From assembly GCA_020026225.1 (NCBI GenBank), contig JAHHQU010000060.1:1-12676 (forward strand): a stretch of 12,676 bases of DNA, read 5' to 3'. Numbering within the stretch: the stretch's first letter is position 1; every line of letters begins with the position of its first letter. Both the position numbers and the translations under genes were made by a program. Below, in pieces: positions 6,052 through 12,676 of the stretch. Origin of the DNA: Phocaeicola sp. (GTDB taxonomy: Bacteria; Bacteroidota; Bacteroidia; Bacteroidales; Bacteroidaceae). The notes beneath the pieces were generated by a model. That model worked only from the letters and a program-made list of their open reading frames with translations. It was not told the DNA's origin and made no database searches.

Positions 6052-7659
6052 ATGGCAAATGTAGATCTTAGCAAATACGGAATTTTGAATCCCGTAGAAA
6101 TTTTGCACAACCCTTCTTATGAAGTTTTGTTCGCTGAAGAAACTAAAGAATCTTTGGAAGGTTATGAAAAAGGTCAGGTTACAGAACTTGGCGCTGTTAA
6201 CGTTATGACTGGTATTTACACTGGTCGTTCTCCTAAAGATAAATTCTTCGTTTATAACGAAGCAAGTAAAGATACTGTATGGTGGAACTCTCCAGAATAC
6301 CCAAATGACAACAAACCTTGTTCTGAAGAAGCTTGGGCTGATTTGAAAGCTAAAGCTGTAAAACAGTTGTCAGGCAAACGTTTGTTCGTTATGGATACAT
6401 TCTGTGGCGCTAACGCTAAGACTCGTTTGAAAGTTCGTTTCATCTGTGAAGTTGCATGGCAGGCTCATTTCGTTAAGAACATGTTCATCCGCCCAACTGA
6501 AGAAGAATTGGCTAACTACGGTGAACCTGATTTCGTAACATTCAACGCTGCTAAAGCAAAAGTTGACAACTACAAAGAACTTGGCTTGCACTCAGAAACT
6601 GCTACAGTTTTCAACTTGAAAACTAACGAACAGGTTATCTTGAACACTTGGTACGGTGGTGAAATGAAGAAGGGTATCTTCTCAATCATGAACTACTTGA
6701 ACCCATTGCGCGGCTTCGCTTCAATGCACTGTTCTGCTAACACTAACATGGAAGGTACAGACTCAGCTATCTTCTTCGGTTTGTCAGGTACAGGTAAGAC
6801 TACTTTGTCTACAGACCCGAAACGTTTGTTGATCGGTGATGACGAACACGGATGGGATGACGAAGGTGTATTCAACTACGAAGGTGGTTGCTACGCTAAG
6901 GTTATCAACTTGGATAAAGAATCAGAACCAGATATCTACAACGCTATCCGTCGTGATGCTTTGTTGGAAAACGTTACAGTTGATGCTAACGGTAAGATTG
7001 ACTTCGCTGATAAGAGCGTAACAGAAAACACTCGTGTTTCTTACCCAATCTACCACATCGAAAAGATCCAGAAGCCTATCTCTAAGGGTCCACACGCTCA
7101 TCAGGTAATCTTCTTGTCTGCTGATGCATTCGGTGTATTGCCTCCAGTATCTATCTTGGACGAAAACCAGACTCAGTACTACTTCTTGTCAGGCTTTACA
7201 GCAAAATTGGCAGGTACAGAACGTGGTATCACTGAACCAACTCCTACATTCTCTGCATGTTTCGGCGCTGCTTTCTTGAGCTTGCACCCAACTAAATACG
7301 GTGAAGAATTGGTTAAGAAGATGAAGATGGTAGGTGCTAAGGCATACTTGGTTAACACTGGTTGGAATGGTACTGGCAAACGTATCTCTATCCGTGATAC
7401 TCGTGGTATTATCGACGCTATCTTGGACGGTTCTATCGACAAGGCTCCAACTAAGACTATTCCTTACTTCAATTTCGTAGTTCCTACAGAATTGCCAGGA
7501 GTAGATCCTAACATCCTTGACCCACGTGACACTTACAAGTGCTCTTGCGAATGGGAAGAAAAAGCTAAAGACTTGGCTGCTCGTTTCATCAAGAACTTCG
7601 CTAAATTCGAAGGTAACGAACACGGTAAAGCTTTGGTTGCTGCTGGTCCTAAATTGTAA
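6052..7659 (+). CDS. pckA: Phosphoenolpyruvate carboxykinase (ATP)
   Basis: This 535-residue cytoplasmic enzyme interconverts oxaloacetate plus ATP with PEP, CO2 and ADP. In Bacteroides it mainly fixes CO2 onto PEP, making ATP on the path to fumarate and succinate. Key residues are visible: R59 in GRSPKDKF, Y201 and K207 in the YGGEMKKG region, H226, the kinase P-loop GLSGTGKTT at 243-251 with K249, the metal-binding IGDDEHGWDDEG (D264) and R328 in ENTR. These correspond to R65, Y207, K213, H232, K254, D269 and R333 of the E. coli enzyme, and the length is normal. The gene is monocistronic, with its own promoter, a long leader and a strong terminator. Its codon use is the most biased in the window (GCT, GGT, CGT, AAC, TTG), as expected for an abundant protein. 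Confidence 0.97.
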   Translation: MANVDLSKYGILNPVEILHNPSYEVLFAEETKESLEGYEKGQVTELGAVNVMTGIYTGRSPKDKFFVYNEASKDTVWWNSPEYPNDNKPCSEEAWADLKAKAVKQLSGKRLFVMDTFCGANAKTRLKVRFICEVAWQAHFVKNMFIRPTEEELANYGEPDFVTFNAAKAKVDNYKELGLHSETATVFNLKTNEQVILNTWYGGEMKKGIFSIMNYLNPLRGFASMHCSANTNMEGTDSAIFFGLSGTGKTTLSTDPKRLLIGDDEHGWDDEGVFNYEGGCYAKVINLDKESEPDIYNAIRRDALLENVTVDANGKIDFADKSVTENTRVSYPIYHIEKIQKPISKGPHAHQVIFLSADAFGVLPPVSILDENQTQYYFLSGFTAKLAGTERGITEPTPTFSACFGAAFLSLHPTKYGEELVKKMKMVGAKAYLVNTGWNGTGKRISIRDTRGIIDAILDGSIDKAPTKTIPYFNFVVPTELPGVDPNILDPRDTYKCSCEWEEKAKDLAARFIKNFAKFEGNEHGKALVAAGPKL

Positions 7660-7690
7660 TCAACGAATCCGCTCTGCGGATGAGATAAAT

Positions 7691-7723
7691 AAAAACGGCT
7701 CCTTAAAAAGGAGCCGTTTTTTT
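7691..7723. terminator. Bidirectional terminator between pckA and the flavodoxin-ferredoxin gene
   Basis: A perfect 14-bp stem pairs 7691-7704 with 7708-7721 around a 3-nt AAA loop. The ends are A-rich on the left and T-rich on the right, so it works in both directions. It lies 31 nt after the pckA stop and, on the minus strand, about 23 nt after the stop of the convergent gene. Confidence 0.92.
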
Positions 7724-7744
7724 GTTTTATAAGTTTGGATTTTT

Positions 7745-8593
7745 TTAAAGGAAGGTTTCCGGCTCTTTTCGAGCACTGAAATTTTGGAAAAGTCTGGCGG
7801 TGTACGGTGTATTATAGATACGAGCACCAATCGGACATCCTTTTACGCACGCACAGCAACGAATGCATTCGTTTACATCTGTTGCAATCTTACCGTCCTT
7901 GTCGATGCTGATAGCATGTGTAGGACAAAGGGAGATGCATTCACCGCAAGCGCAACAGTCTTCTGTAGAAACAGGGCAGGTAGGGGTTCCATGCGTAATT
8001 ACTTTATAAGGGATATTACCCTTTACATAGAAATTGCTGATTAGCTCTTTCAATTGTAATTTCCCCTCTGCATTTTCTGTCTGCTCTGATGATGAGTGAA
8101 CTTCTTTTTCAGCTTTCTCAAGTTTCAATAGGCATTCTTTACCGAATTGGATAGCCTTCTGCAAATCCTCCTCATCTGGTCGTCCTGCAGCAATAGGCAT
8201 TCCTTCATTCTGACGGCTGTAGCTATGTTCGCCAATGAAAGCACCAGCACCCAATGGGGTAAATCCATTTGTTGATAGGGTATCCCGCAGTTGGACCAGT
8301 GCATCTTCATAATCTCGGTTTCCGAAGACTGCAACTACGATGACAGGAGAATTTTTTCCTCTTAAACGTTGGATTCGCTTTAGGGCTACTTCTGAGATAA
8401 GACCACCATATACCGGAGCGGTAACAATGGTTAATGAATTTTCTATAGAGATGAGCTGGGTATCTTCATCAAAAGTCAGATCGGTTTCAATCCGTCGTGG
8501 CATGCCAATACCTTCTGCAATCGCATGGGCCGTTTTAGCCGATGTGTGAGTCGGTGAGAAGTACACGATGTGTGTAGTTTGAAAAGTTGTCAT
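7745..8593 (-). CDS. EFR1-type flavodoxin/2[4Fe-4S] ferredoxin fusion protein
   Basis: This 282-residue cytoplasmic electron-transfer protein has two parts. Residues 1-155 form a flavodoxin-like domain: the strand IVYFSPTHTSAKTAHAIA (9-26) carries the FMN phosphate loop, followed by TAPVYGG at 58-64 and AVFGNRDYEDAL at 88-99. Residues 205-255 carry two complete bacterial ferredoxin motifs, C213/C216/C219/C223 and C243/C246/C249/C253, each CxxCxxCxxxCP. This order matches the EFR1 family (ferredoxin with an N-terminal flavodoxin-like domain). Its physiological partner is unknown. The linker at about 160-180 is rich in Glu, Ser and Lys and is probably disordered. The gene converges on pckA, shares its terminator and is divergent from ruvB, with its own promoter. 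Proximity to korAB makes ferredoxin-linked electron flow plausible, but this is only inferred. Confidence 0.88.
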   Translation of the reverse strand: MTTFQTTHIVYFSPTHTSAKTAHAIAEGIGMPRRIETDLTFDEDTQLISIENSLTIVTAPVYGGLISEVALKRIQRLRGKNSPVIVVAVFGNRDYEDALVQLRDTLSTNGFTPLGAGAFIGEHSYSRQNEGMPIAAGRPDEEDLQKAIQFGKECLLKLEKAEKEVHSSSEQTENAEGKLQLKELISNFYVKGNIPYKVITHGTPTCPVSTEDCCACGECISLCPTHAISIDKDGKIATDVNECIRCCACVKGCPIGARIYNTPYTARLFQNFSARKEPETFL

Positions 8594-8618
8594 ATAAAAG
8601 GAATTAGTTAAGTTCCTG

Positions 8619-8626
8619 CAAATGTA
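8619..8626 (-). promoter_or_regulatory. -7 promoter box of the flavodoxin-ferredoxin gene
   Basis: On the minus strand this reads TACATTTG, a full match to TAnnTTTG, 25 nt before the ATG at 8593. The surrounding GCTACATTTGCA is identical to that of the tRNA-Arg promoter. No clear -33 box is visible. Confidence 0.6.
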
Positions 8627-8683
8627 GCCATTTTACTTTATATTTTATTCTTTGCTTTCGATGGAAAGCAGGGAATTCTTTTG

Positions 8684-8691
8684 TACTTTTG
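8684..8691 (+). promoter_or_regulatory. -7 promoter box of ruvB
   Basis: TACTTTTG is a full match to TAnnTTTG, 22 nt before the ruvB ATG at 8714, implying a short leader of about 16 nt. A TTTG at 8651-8654 is too far upstream (29 nt) to be a standard -33 box. Confidence 0.55.
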
Positions 8692-8713
8692 TTAACTCAT
8701 AACGAAATAGATT

Positions 8714-9739
8714 ATGGAAGAACAATTTGATATACGTGATTATACGCCTACAGGAAAGGAGCGCGATTTTGAAAACGCTCTTCGACCGTTGAACTTTGAG
8801 GACTTCAGCGGGCAGGACAAGGTAGTCGATAATTTGCGCATTTTTGTCAAGGCAGCTCGCTTGCGTGCTGAAGCTCTTGATCATGTGTTATTGCATGGGC
8901 CTCCAGGGCTAGGAAAAACCACCTTGAGCAATATTATAGCCAATGAATTGGGAGTTGGCTTCAAGGTGACCTCTGGTCCCGTTCTAGACAAGCCGGGTGA
9001 TTTGGCGGGAGTGCTGACAAGCCTAGAACCGAATGACGTTCTTTTTATTGATGAGATCCATCGACTGAGTCCCGTAGTTGAAGAGTATTTGTATTCTGCT
9101 ATGGAAGATTATCGGATTGACATCATGATTGATAAGGGACCTTCGGCCCGAAGCATCCAAATAGATTTGAATCCGTTTACACTGGTTGGAGCAACTACCC
9201 GCAGCGGATTGCTGACAGCTCCTCTTCGTGCCCGATTTGGTATCAATCTTCATTTGGAATATTATGATGACAGTATACTTTCCCGCATCATTCTCCGTTC
9301 GTCGAATATCTTAGGTGTCCCTTGTGAAGAGGATGCTGTAGGGGAGATAGCGTCACGTAGTAGAGGAACGCCCCGTATAGCCAATGCATTGCTTCGGCGA
9401 GTACGTGACTTTGCTCAGGTAAAAGGTTCTGGAACGATTGATTTGGAGATTGCCAAATACGCTCTTGAAGCTTTAAATATTGACCGTTATGGTTTGGATG
9501 AGATAGATAATAAGATTCTCTGTACCATTATTGATAAATTCAAGGGAGGACCTGTAGGGTTGACGACCATTGCAACGGCTTTAGGAGAAGATCCAGGAAC
9601 TTTAGAGGAGGTGTATGAGCCATTTCTCATTAAAGAAGGTTTCTTGAAACGTACACCACGAGGTCGTGAAGTAACCGAGATGGCCTATAAACATCTGGGA
9701 CGAAGTATTTATAATAGTAATAAAACATTATTTGATTGA
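8714..9739 (+). CDS. ruvB: Holliday junction branch-migration ATPase RuvB
   Basis: This is the hexameric AAA+ motor that, with RuvA, drives branch migration of Holliday junctions during recombination and repair. At 341 residues it has the normal full length. In order, the sequence shows Walker A GPPGLGKTT (62-70), Walker B FIDEIHR (111-117), sensor 1 in GATTRSG (159-165), the arginine finger R174 in LRARFG and sensor 2 R221 in GTPRIAN. A C-terminal winged-helix DNA-binding domain (about 278-325) carries GGPVGLTTIATALGED and FLKRTPRGREVTEMA. No ruvA or ruvC is adjacent, which is common in Bacteroidetes. The gene is divergent from the flavodoxin-ferredoxin gene. The flippase gene follows after 72 nt filled by a long hairpin. 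Confidence 0.98.
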   Translation: MEEQFDIRDYTPTGKERDFENALRPLNFEDFSGQDKVVDNLRIFVKAARLRAEALDHVLLHGPPGLGKTTLSNIIANELGVGFKVTSGPVLDKPGDLAGVLTSLEPNDVLFIDEIHRLSPVVEEYLYSAMEDYRIDIMIDKGPSARSIQIDLNPFTLVGATTRSGLLTAPLRARFGINLHLEYYDDSILSRIILRSSNILGVPCEEDAVGEIASRSRGTPRIANALLRRVRDFAQVKGSGTIDLEIAKYALEALNIDRYGLDEIDNKILCTIIDKFKGGPVGLTTIATALGEDPGTLEEVYEPFLIKEGFLKRTPRGREVTEMAYKHLGRSIYNSNKTLFD

Positions 9740-9740
9740 T

Positions 9741-9796
9741 AAGATCCGATGGTGTCATCAGGTTGCTTGTTCAACGGATGAAACTATCGGATTTTG
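9741..9796 (+). terminator. Long imperfect hairpin after ruvB, probable terminator
   Basis: Bases 9744-9759 pair with 9777-9792 over 16 positions, with one G-A mismatch and one G-U. An inner GTTG/CAAC stem (9762-9765 with 9772-9775) sits in the loop. The outer stem runs into TTTTGCTT. The hairpin fills most of the ruvB-flippase gap. The T run is short, so it may only attenuate read-through. Confidence 0.55.
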
Positions 9797-9811
9797 CTTA
9801 AAAAGTAAAAT

Positions 9812-11302
9812 ATGGCTGGATTAAAATCACTAGCGAAAGATACGGCAGTTTATGGATTGAGCAGTATCTTGGGGAGATTCTTGAACTATTTGTTGGTACC
9901 GTTGTATACAGCGGTATTGTCTGCTTCATCAGGAGGTTATGGTGTGGTAGCCAATGTATATGCTTATACAGCACTTATTTTGGTTCTTCTGACCTTCGGT
10001 ATGGAAACTGGCTTTTTCCGCTTTGCAAATAAGCAAGAAGAAGATCCCAAACGGGTATATGCTAATGCGCTCTTGTTTGTAGGAGGCCTTTCTTTCTTGT
10101 TTTGGGCTTTAGGAATGGTTTTCTTGGAGCCGATAGCGGGATTTATGGAGTATCCCGACCACAAGGATTATATCGCAATGATGATGACCGTAGTAGCTCT
10201 TGATTCATTCCAAAGCATTCCGTTTGCTTATCTTCGTTATAAGAAGAGACCTATAAAATTTGCGGCAGTCAAGTTGCTGAACATCGCTGGGAACATCTTC
10301 CTGAATCTGTTCTTCTTGCTGTTGTGTCCATGGTTGTATGTTCATGCACCGTCAACGGTCGATTGGTTCTATAATCCATCCTATCAGGTAGGGTATATCT
10401 TTGTTTCCAATCTGATGATGTCTTCTTTCCAGATGTTGTTCTTTATTCCTGAACTAAGGGGATTCTCTTACCGTATTGACTGCAAACTGATGAAGAAGAT
10501 GATCAGCTATTCATTTCCTATTTTGATTTTCGGATTGGTAGGTATCCTGAATCAGACTATTGACAAGATGATTTATCCCTTCCTGTTTGATGACCGTCAT
10601 GAAGGACTTGTACAATTAGGAATTTTCAGTGCCTGTAGTAAAGTGGCGTTGGTGATGGCGATGTTTACCCAAGCTTTCCGCTATGCGTATGAACCATTTG
10701 TATTTGGTTTGAAGAAAAAAGGTGATGATCAGAAGATGTATGGACTGGTGATGAAGTTCTTCTTCATCTTTGCGCTGATGGCCTTCTTGGTCATTATGGC
10801 TTATATGGATATTCTTCGTTACATCATCGCATCCGATTATTGGGAAGGTTTAGTTGTTGTACCCATTGTGATGGCATCGGAGATATTTAAAGGAATTTAT
10901 TTCAATCTGTCCTTCTGGTATAAATTGACCGATGAAACACAGTGGGGAGCTTACTTCTCTTTGGTAGGATGTGCTGTGATTCTTTTATTGAATGTTTGGC
11001 TTGTTCCACAATATGGATATATCGCCTCGGCTTGGGCTTCATTGGCAGGATATGCCCTTATAACGATTTTATCTTATGTTATCGGACAAAAGCATTATCC
11101 AGTCCATTATCCTTTAAAAGATATGGCGATATACCTTCTTCTGGCCGCTGTCCTTTTCGTGTTAATTTTGGTCATTAATCCAGAAAATCTTATCTTGCGA
11201 TTGGCATTCCGAACTTTGTTGCTCTTTGTCTTTATAGGTTATGTGCTCAAAAAGGATTTGCCTTTACGGACAATTCCTATAATTGGAAGATTTGCGAAGT
11301 AA
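9812..11302 (+). CDS. Wzx-like flippase, MOP superfamily polysaccharide transporter
   Basis: This 496-residue inner-membrane protein has about 12-14 hydrophobic helices. They run from one at about 12-34 (GLSSILGRFLNYLLVPLYTA) to a final pair at about 440-485. The N-terminal stretch ending FGMETGFFRFANK (62-74) and the mid-protein SYSFPILIFGLVGILNQ (232-248) resemble the PST/Wzx branch. Members of this branch flip lipid-linked sugars across the membrane for capsule, O-antigen or other cell-surface glycans. No glycosyltransferase or sugar-nucleotide gene is adjacent, so the substrate cannot be read from context. It follows ruvB in the same direction and precedes the DUF389 gene. The start at 9812 puts the first helix in the expected place. 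No Shine-Dalgarno sequence is evident. Confidence 0.88.
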   Translation: MAGLKSLAKDTAVYGLSSILGRFLNYLLVPLYTAVLSASSGGYGVVANVYAYTALILVLLTFGMETGFFRFANKQEEDPKRVYANALLFVGGLSFLFWALGMVFLEPIAGFMEYPDHKDYIAMMMTVVALDSFQSIPFAYLRYKKRPIKFAAVKLLNIAGNIFLNLFFLLLCPWLYVHAPSTVDWFYNPSYQVGYIFVSNLMMSSFQMLFFIPELRGFSYRIDCKLMKKMISYSFPILIFGLVGILNQTIDKMIYPFLFDDRHEGLVQLGIFSACSKVALVMAMFTQAFRYAYEPFVFGLKKKGDDQKMYGLVMKFFFIFALMAFLVIMAYMDILRYIIASDYWEGLVVVPIVMASEIFKGIYFNLSFWYKLTDETQWGAYFSLVGCAVILLLNVWLVPQYGYIASAWASLAGYALITILSYVIGQKHYPVHYPLKDMAIYLLLAAVLFVLILVINPENLILRLAFRTLLLFVFIGYVLKKDLPLRTIPIIGRFAK

Positions 11303-11303
11303 G

Positions 11304-11330
11304 CCCCGTCCCTCTGTCTGCAGGGTGGGG
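11304..11330 (+). other. GC-rich imperfect hairpin after the flippase stop
   Basis: CCCC (11304-11307) pairs with GGGG (11327-11330), and CCCT (11310-11313) with AGGG (11322-11325), with a small internal loop. No T run follows, so termination is uncertain. Its GC content stands out from the AT-rich surroundings. The remaining 50 bases before the DUF389 ATG show no clear consensus promoter. Confidence 0.4.
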
Positions 11331-11381
11331 TACAGATTGTCGAATTTGAATATAGAAACTAACTTATTAAGTCCTAATTTT

Positions 11382-12641
11382 ATGAATAAACGAAAGTATC
11401 TTCTTAGGAGATTTTATGATCAATATCTTGATCTGAACAAAAGTAGGGAGGAAGAACAGAAAACGGTTGATAGTATCTGTAATGGGGTAGAGTTTAAAGG
11501 AGCGAATCTATGGATTCTGGTCTTTGCTACCTTTATGGCTTCACTGGGATTGAATGTGAACTCAACTGCAGTCATTATCGGTGCTATGTTGATTTCTCCG
11601 TTGATGGGCCCTATCATGGGAATTGGGTTAGCTGTGGGGCAGCATAACTTTGAGTTGATGAAGAAATCACTGAAGAATTATTTCATAGCAACTCTGTTCA
11701 GTGTGGTCACAGCTACTATTTATTTCTTCTTTACGCCTTTGAACGAAGTGCAGTCGGAACTGTTGGCACGTACTTCACCTTCGATTTATGATGTCTTTAT
11801 AGCCTTTATGGGTGGTTTGGCAGGTATCGTTGCCTTAGCAGCCAAAGAGAAGGGCAATGTAATTCCAGGAGTGGCTATTGCTACAGCTTTGATGCCTCCT
11901 CTTTGTACGGCAGGTTTTGGCTTGGCTACCGGTAACTGGCTTTATTTTTTAGGAGCCTTTTATCTGTACTTTATCAATTCTGTATTTATAAGTCTGGCTA
12001 CCTTCCTGGGGGTTCATTTTATGCATTTCAAGCATAAAGAATTTATTGATGAAGAACGCGGAAAGAAGGTAAGGAAATACATTATCGGTATTACCGTTTT
12101 GACCATGTGTCCAGCCATCTATCTCACGTATGGTATTGTGAAGGAAACCTTTTATAATTCTGCCGCCAATAAGTTTATTGCAGAAGAGTTGAGCTTTCCC
12201 GATACACAGATTCTAAACAGAGAAATCTCTTTCGATGAACGTGAAATTCGTGTTGTACTCGTAGGAAGGGAAATAGATGAAATCCAATTGGCGGCAGCTC
12301 GTACCCGAATGGATAAGTATAAGTTGGGTGAATCTAAGTTGGTAGTGTTCCAAGGGGTGAATAACGAAAAGATGGATATCAGTAACATCAAGTCCATGGT
12401 AATGGAAGATTTCTATGAAAAAAGTGAATCCCAACTTATAAAGCAGAAGAATGAGATTGACTCTTTGACCCGAGTGTTGGATGTCTATACAAGAAGTGGG
12501 CAGGCCGACCAGCAATTGGTGAAAGAAATGAAGGTCTTGTTTAATGACATACAATCCGTTTCATTAGCACGTACTGTACGGTTAGATATGGATAGCATGA
12601 AATCAGATACATTGACATACGCTATTTTAGTCGTCCCTTAA
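11382..12641 (+). CDS. DUF389 family membrane protein, C-terminus probably altered
   Basis: From this start the product has 419 residues. It has a short charged N-terminus and about seven membrane segments (roughly 42-60, 62-85, 100-118, 137-154, 160-182, 186-212, 234-253). A C-terminal soluble domain of about 165 residues follows, with a likely coiled stretch at 345-370. The DUF389 signatures are VIIGAMLISPLMGPIMGIG (64-82) and NVIPGVAIATALMPPLCTAG (159-178). The family's function is not established; a transport role is only a guess. The frame is open back to 11283, but that start would lie inside the flippase gene and add 33 residues unlike the family; MNKRKY at 11382 is preferred. The last residues VVP and the TAA are encoded by the terminal inverted repeat, whereas relatives normally continue further. 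The true C-terminus may be missing. Confidence 0.82.
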   Translation: MNKRKYLLRRFYDQYLDLNKSREEEQKTVDSICNGVEFKGANLWILVFATFMASLGLNVNSTAVIIGAMLISPLMGPIMGIGLAVGQHNFELMKKSLKNYFIATLFSVVTATIYFFFTPLNEVQSELLARTSPSIYDVFIAFMGGLAGIVALAAKEKGNVIPGVAIATALMPPLCTAGFGLATGNWLYFLGAFYLYFINSVFISLATFLGVHFMHFKHKEFIDEERGKKVRKYIIGITVLTMCPAIYLTYGIVKETFYNSAANKFIAEELSFPDTQILNREISFDEREIRVVLVGREIDEIQLAAARTRMDKYKLGESKLVVFQGVNNEKMDISNIKSMVMEDFYEKSESQLIKQKNEIDSLTRVLDVYTRSGQADQQLVKEMKVLFNDIQSVSLARTVRLDMDSMKSDTLTYAILVVP

Positions 12642-12676
12642 AAAGCCCATTTTTGCGAGATATTGTTCAAGCACAG
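12628..12676 (-). repeat. Right arm of the perfect 49-bp terminal inverted repeat
   Basis: These bases are the exact reverse complement of 3-51. The arm begins at the second base of codon 416 of the DUF389 gene and supplies its last three residues and its stop. It runs to the last base of the window, so it may continue beyond. The left arm follows naturally from a complete gene, whereas this arm cuts into one. The left copy therefore looks like the original context and this one like the inserted or misjoined copy. Confidence 0.95.

Noticed and set aside
7189..7623. 144-codon minus-strand open frame inside pckA
   Set aside because: It lies wholly opposite a certain gene with strong codon bias, shows no recognisable domain and has no promoter. 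It is a by-product of the pckA sequence.
11283..11381. Upstream start for the DUF389 gene at 11283
   Set aside because: It would overlap the last 20 bases of the flippase gene and run through a GC-rich hairpin. It would add 33 residues that do not look like the family's N-terminus. The ATG at 11382 is the better start.
3..12676. Reading the whole window as a transposon or linear element with terminal inverted repeats
   Set aside because: The genes between the arms are conserved housekeeping and metabolic genes with no transposase, integrase, replication or mobilisation gene. A large arm-bounded mobile element is not supported.

Overview
The window reads as core chromosome of a gut-type member of the Bacteroidales, probably Bacteroides or Phocaeicola. 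The evidence is the gene content and promoters of the TAnnTTTG type, which is the Bacteroidetes -7 element. Most genes also lack a Shine-Dalgarno sequence. All the genes have familiar housekeeping or metabolic roles. I see no transposase, integrase, phage gene, CRISPR array, toxin-antitoxin pair or defence module.

Layout: (1) 49-2334 is a divergent pair, an SDR-type L-threonine 3-dehydrogenase on the minus strand and kbl on the plus strand. Together they convert threonine to glycine and acetyl-CoA. (2) 2335-2791 holds the kbl terminator, an unexplained perfect hairpin, a minus-strand tRNA-Arg(CCT) with its promoter, and the promoter of the next operon. (3) 2792-5659 is a two-gene operon for a 2-oxoacid:ferredoxin oxidoreductase (korA with the gamma domain fused to its N-terminus, then korB). 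It ends in a nested hairpin terminator. (4) After a gene-free leader of about 390 bases comes pckA (6052-7659), ATP-type PEP carboxykinase. It shares a bidirectional terminator with a convergent minus-strand flavodoxin/2[4Fe-4S] ferredoxin fusion (7745-8593). (5) ruvB (8714-9739) is divergent from that gene. It is followed by a Wzx-like flippase (9812-11302) and a DUF389 membrane protein (11382-12641).

Regions 1, 3 and 4 fit together as anaerobic carbon and electron metabolism. Threonine breakdown yields acetyl-CoA. KorAB exchanges electrons between 2-oxoacids and ferredoxin. PckA works at the PEP/oxaloacetate node, where Bacteroides fix CO2 on the way to succinate. The flavodoxin-ferredoxin protein is an electron carrier or reductase with no known partner.

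The most unusual signal is at the edges. Bases 3-51 and 12628-12676 are a perfect 49-bp inverted repeat. It begins at the stop codon of the first gene and inside the last codons of the last gene, which appears to lose its usual C-terminus there. An assembly or template-switch artefact is the simplest explanation. A real inversion-prone repeat is the alternative.
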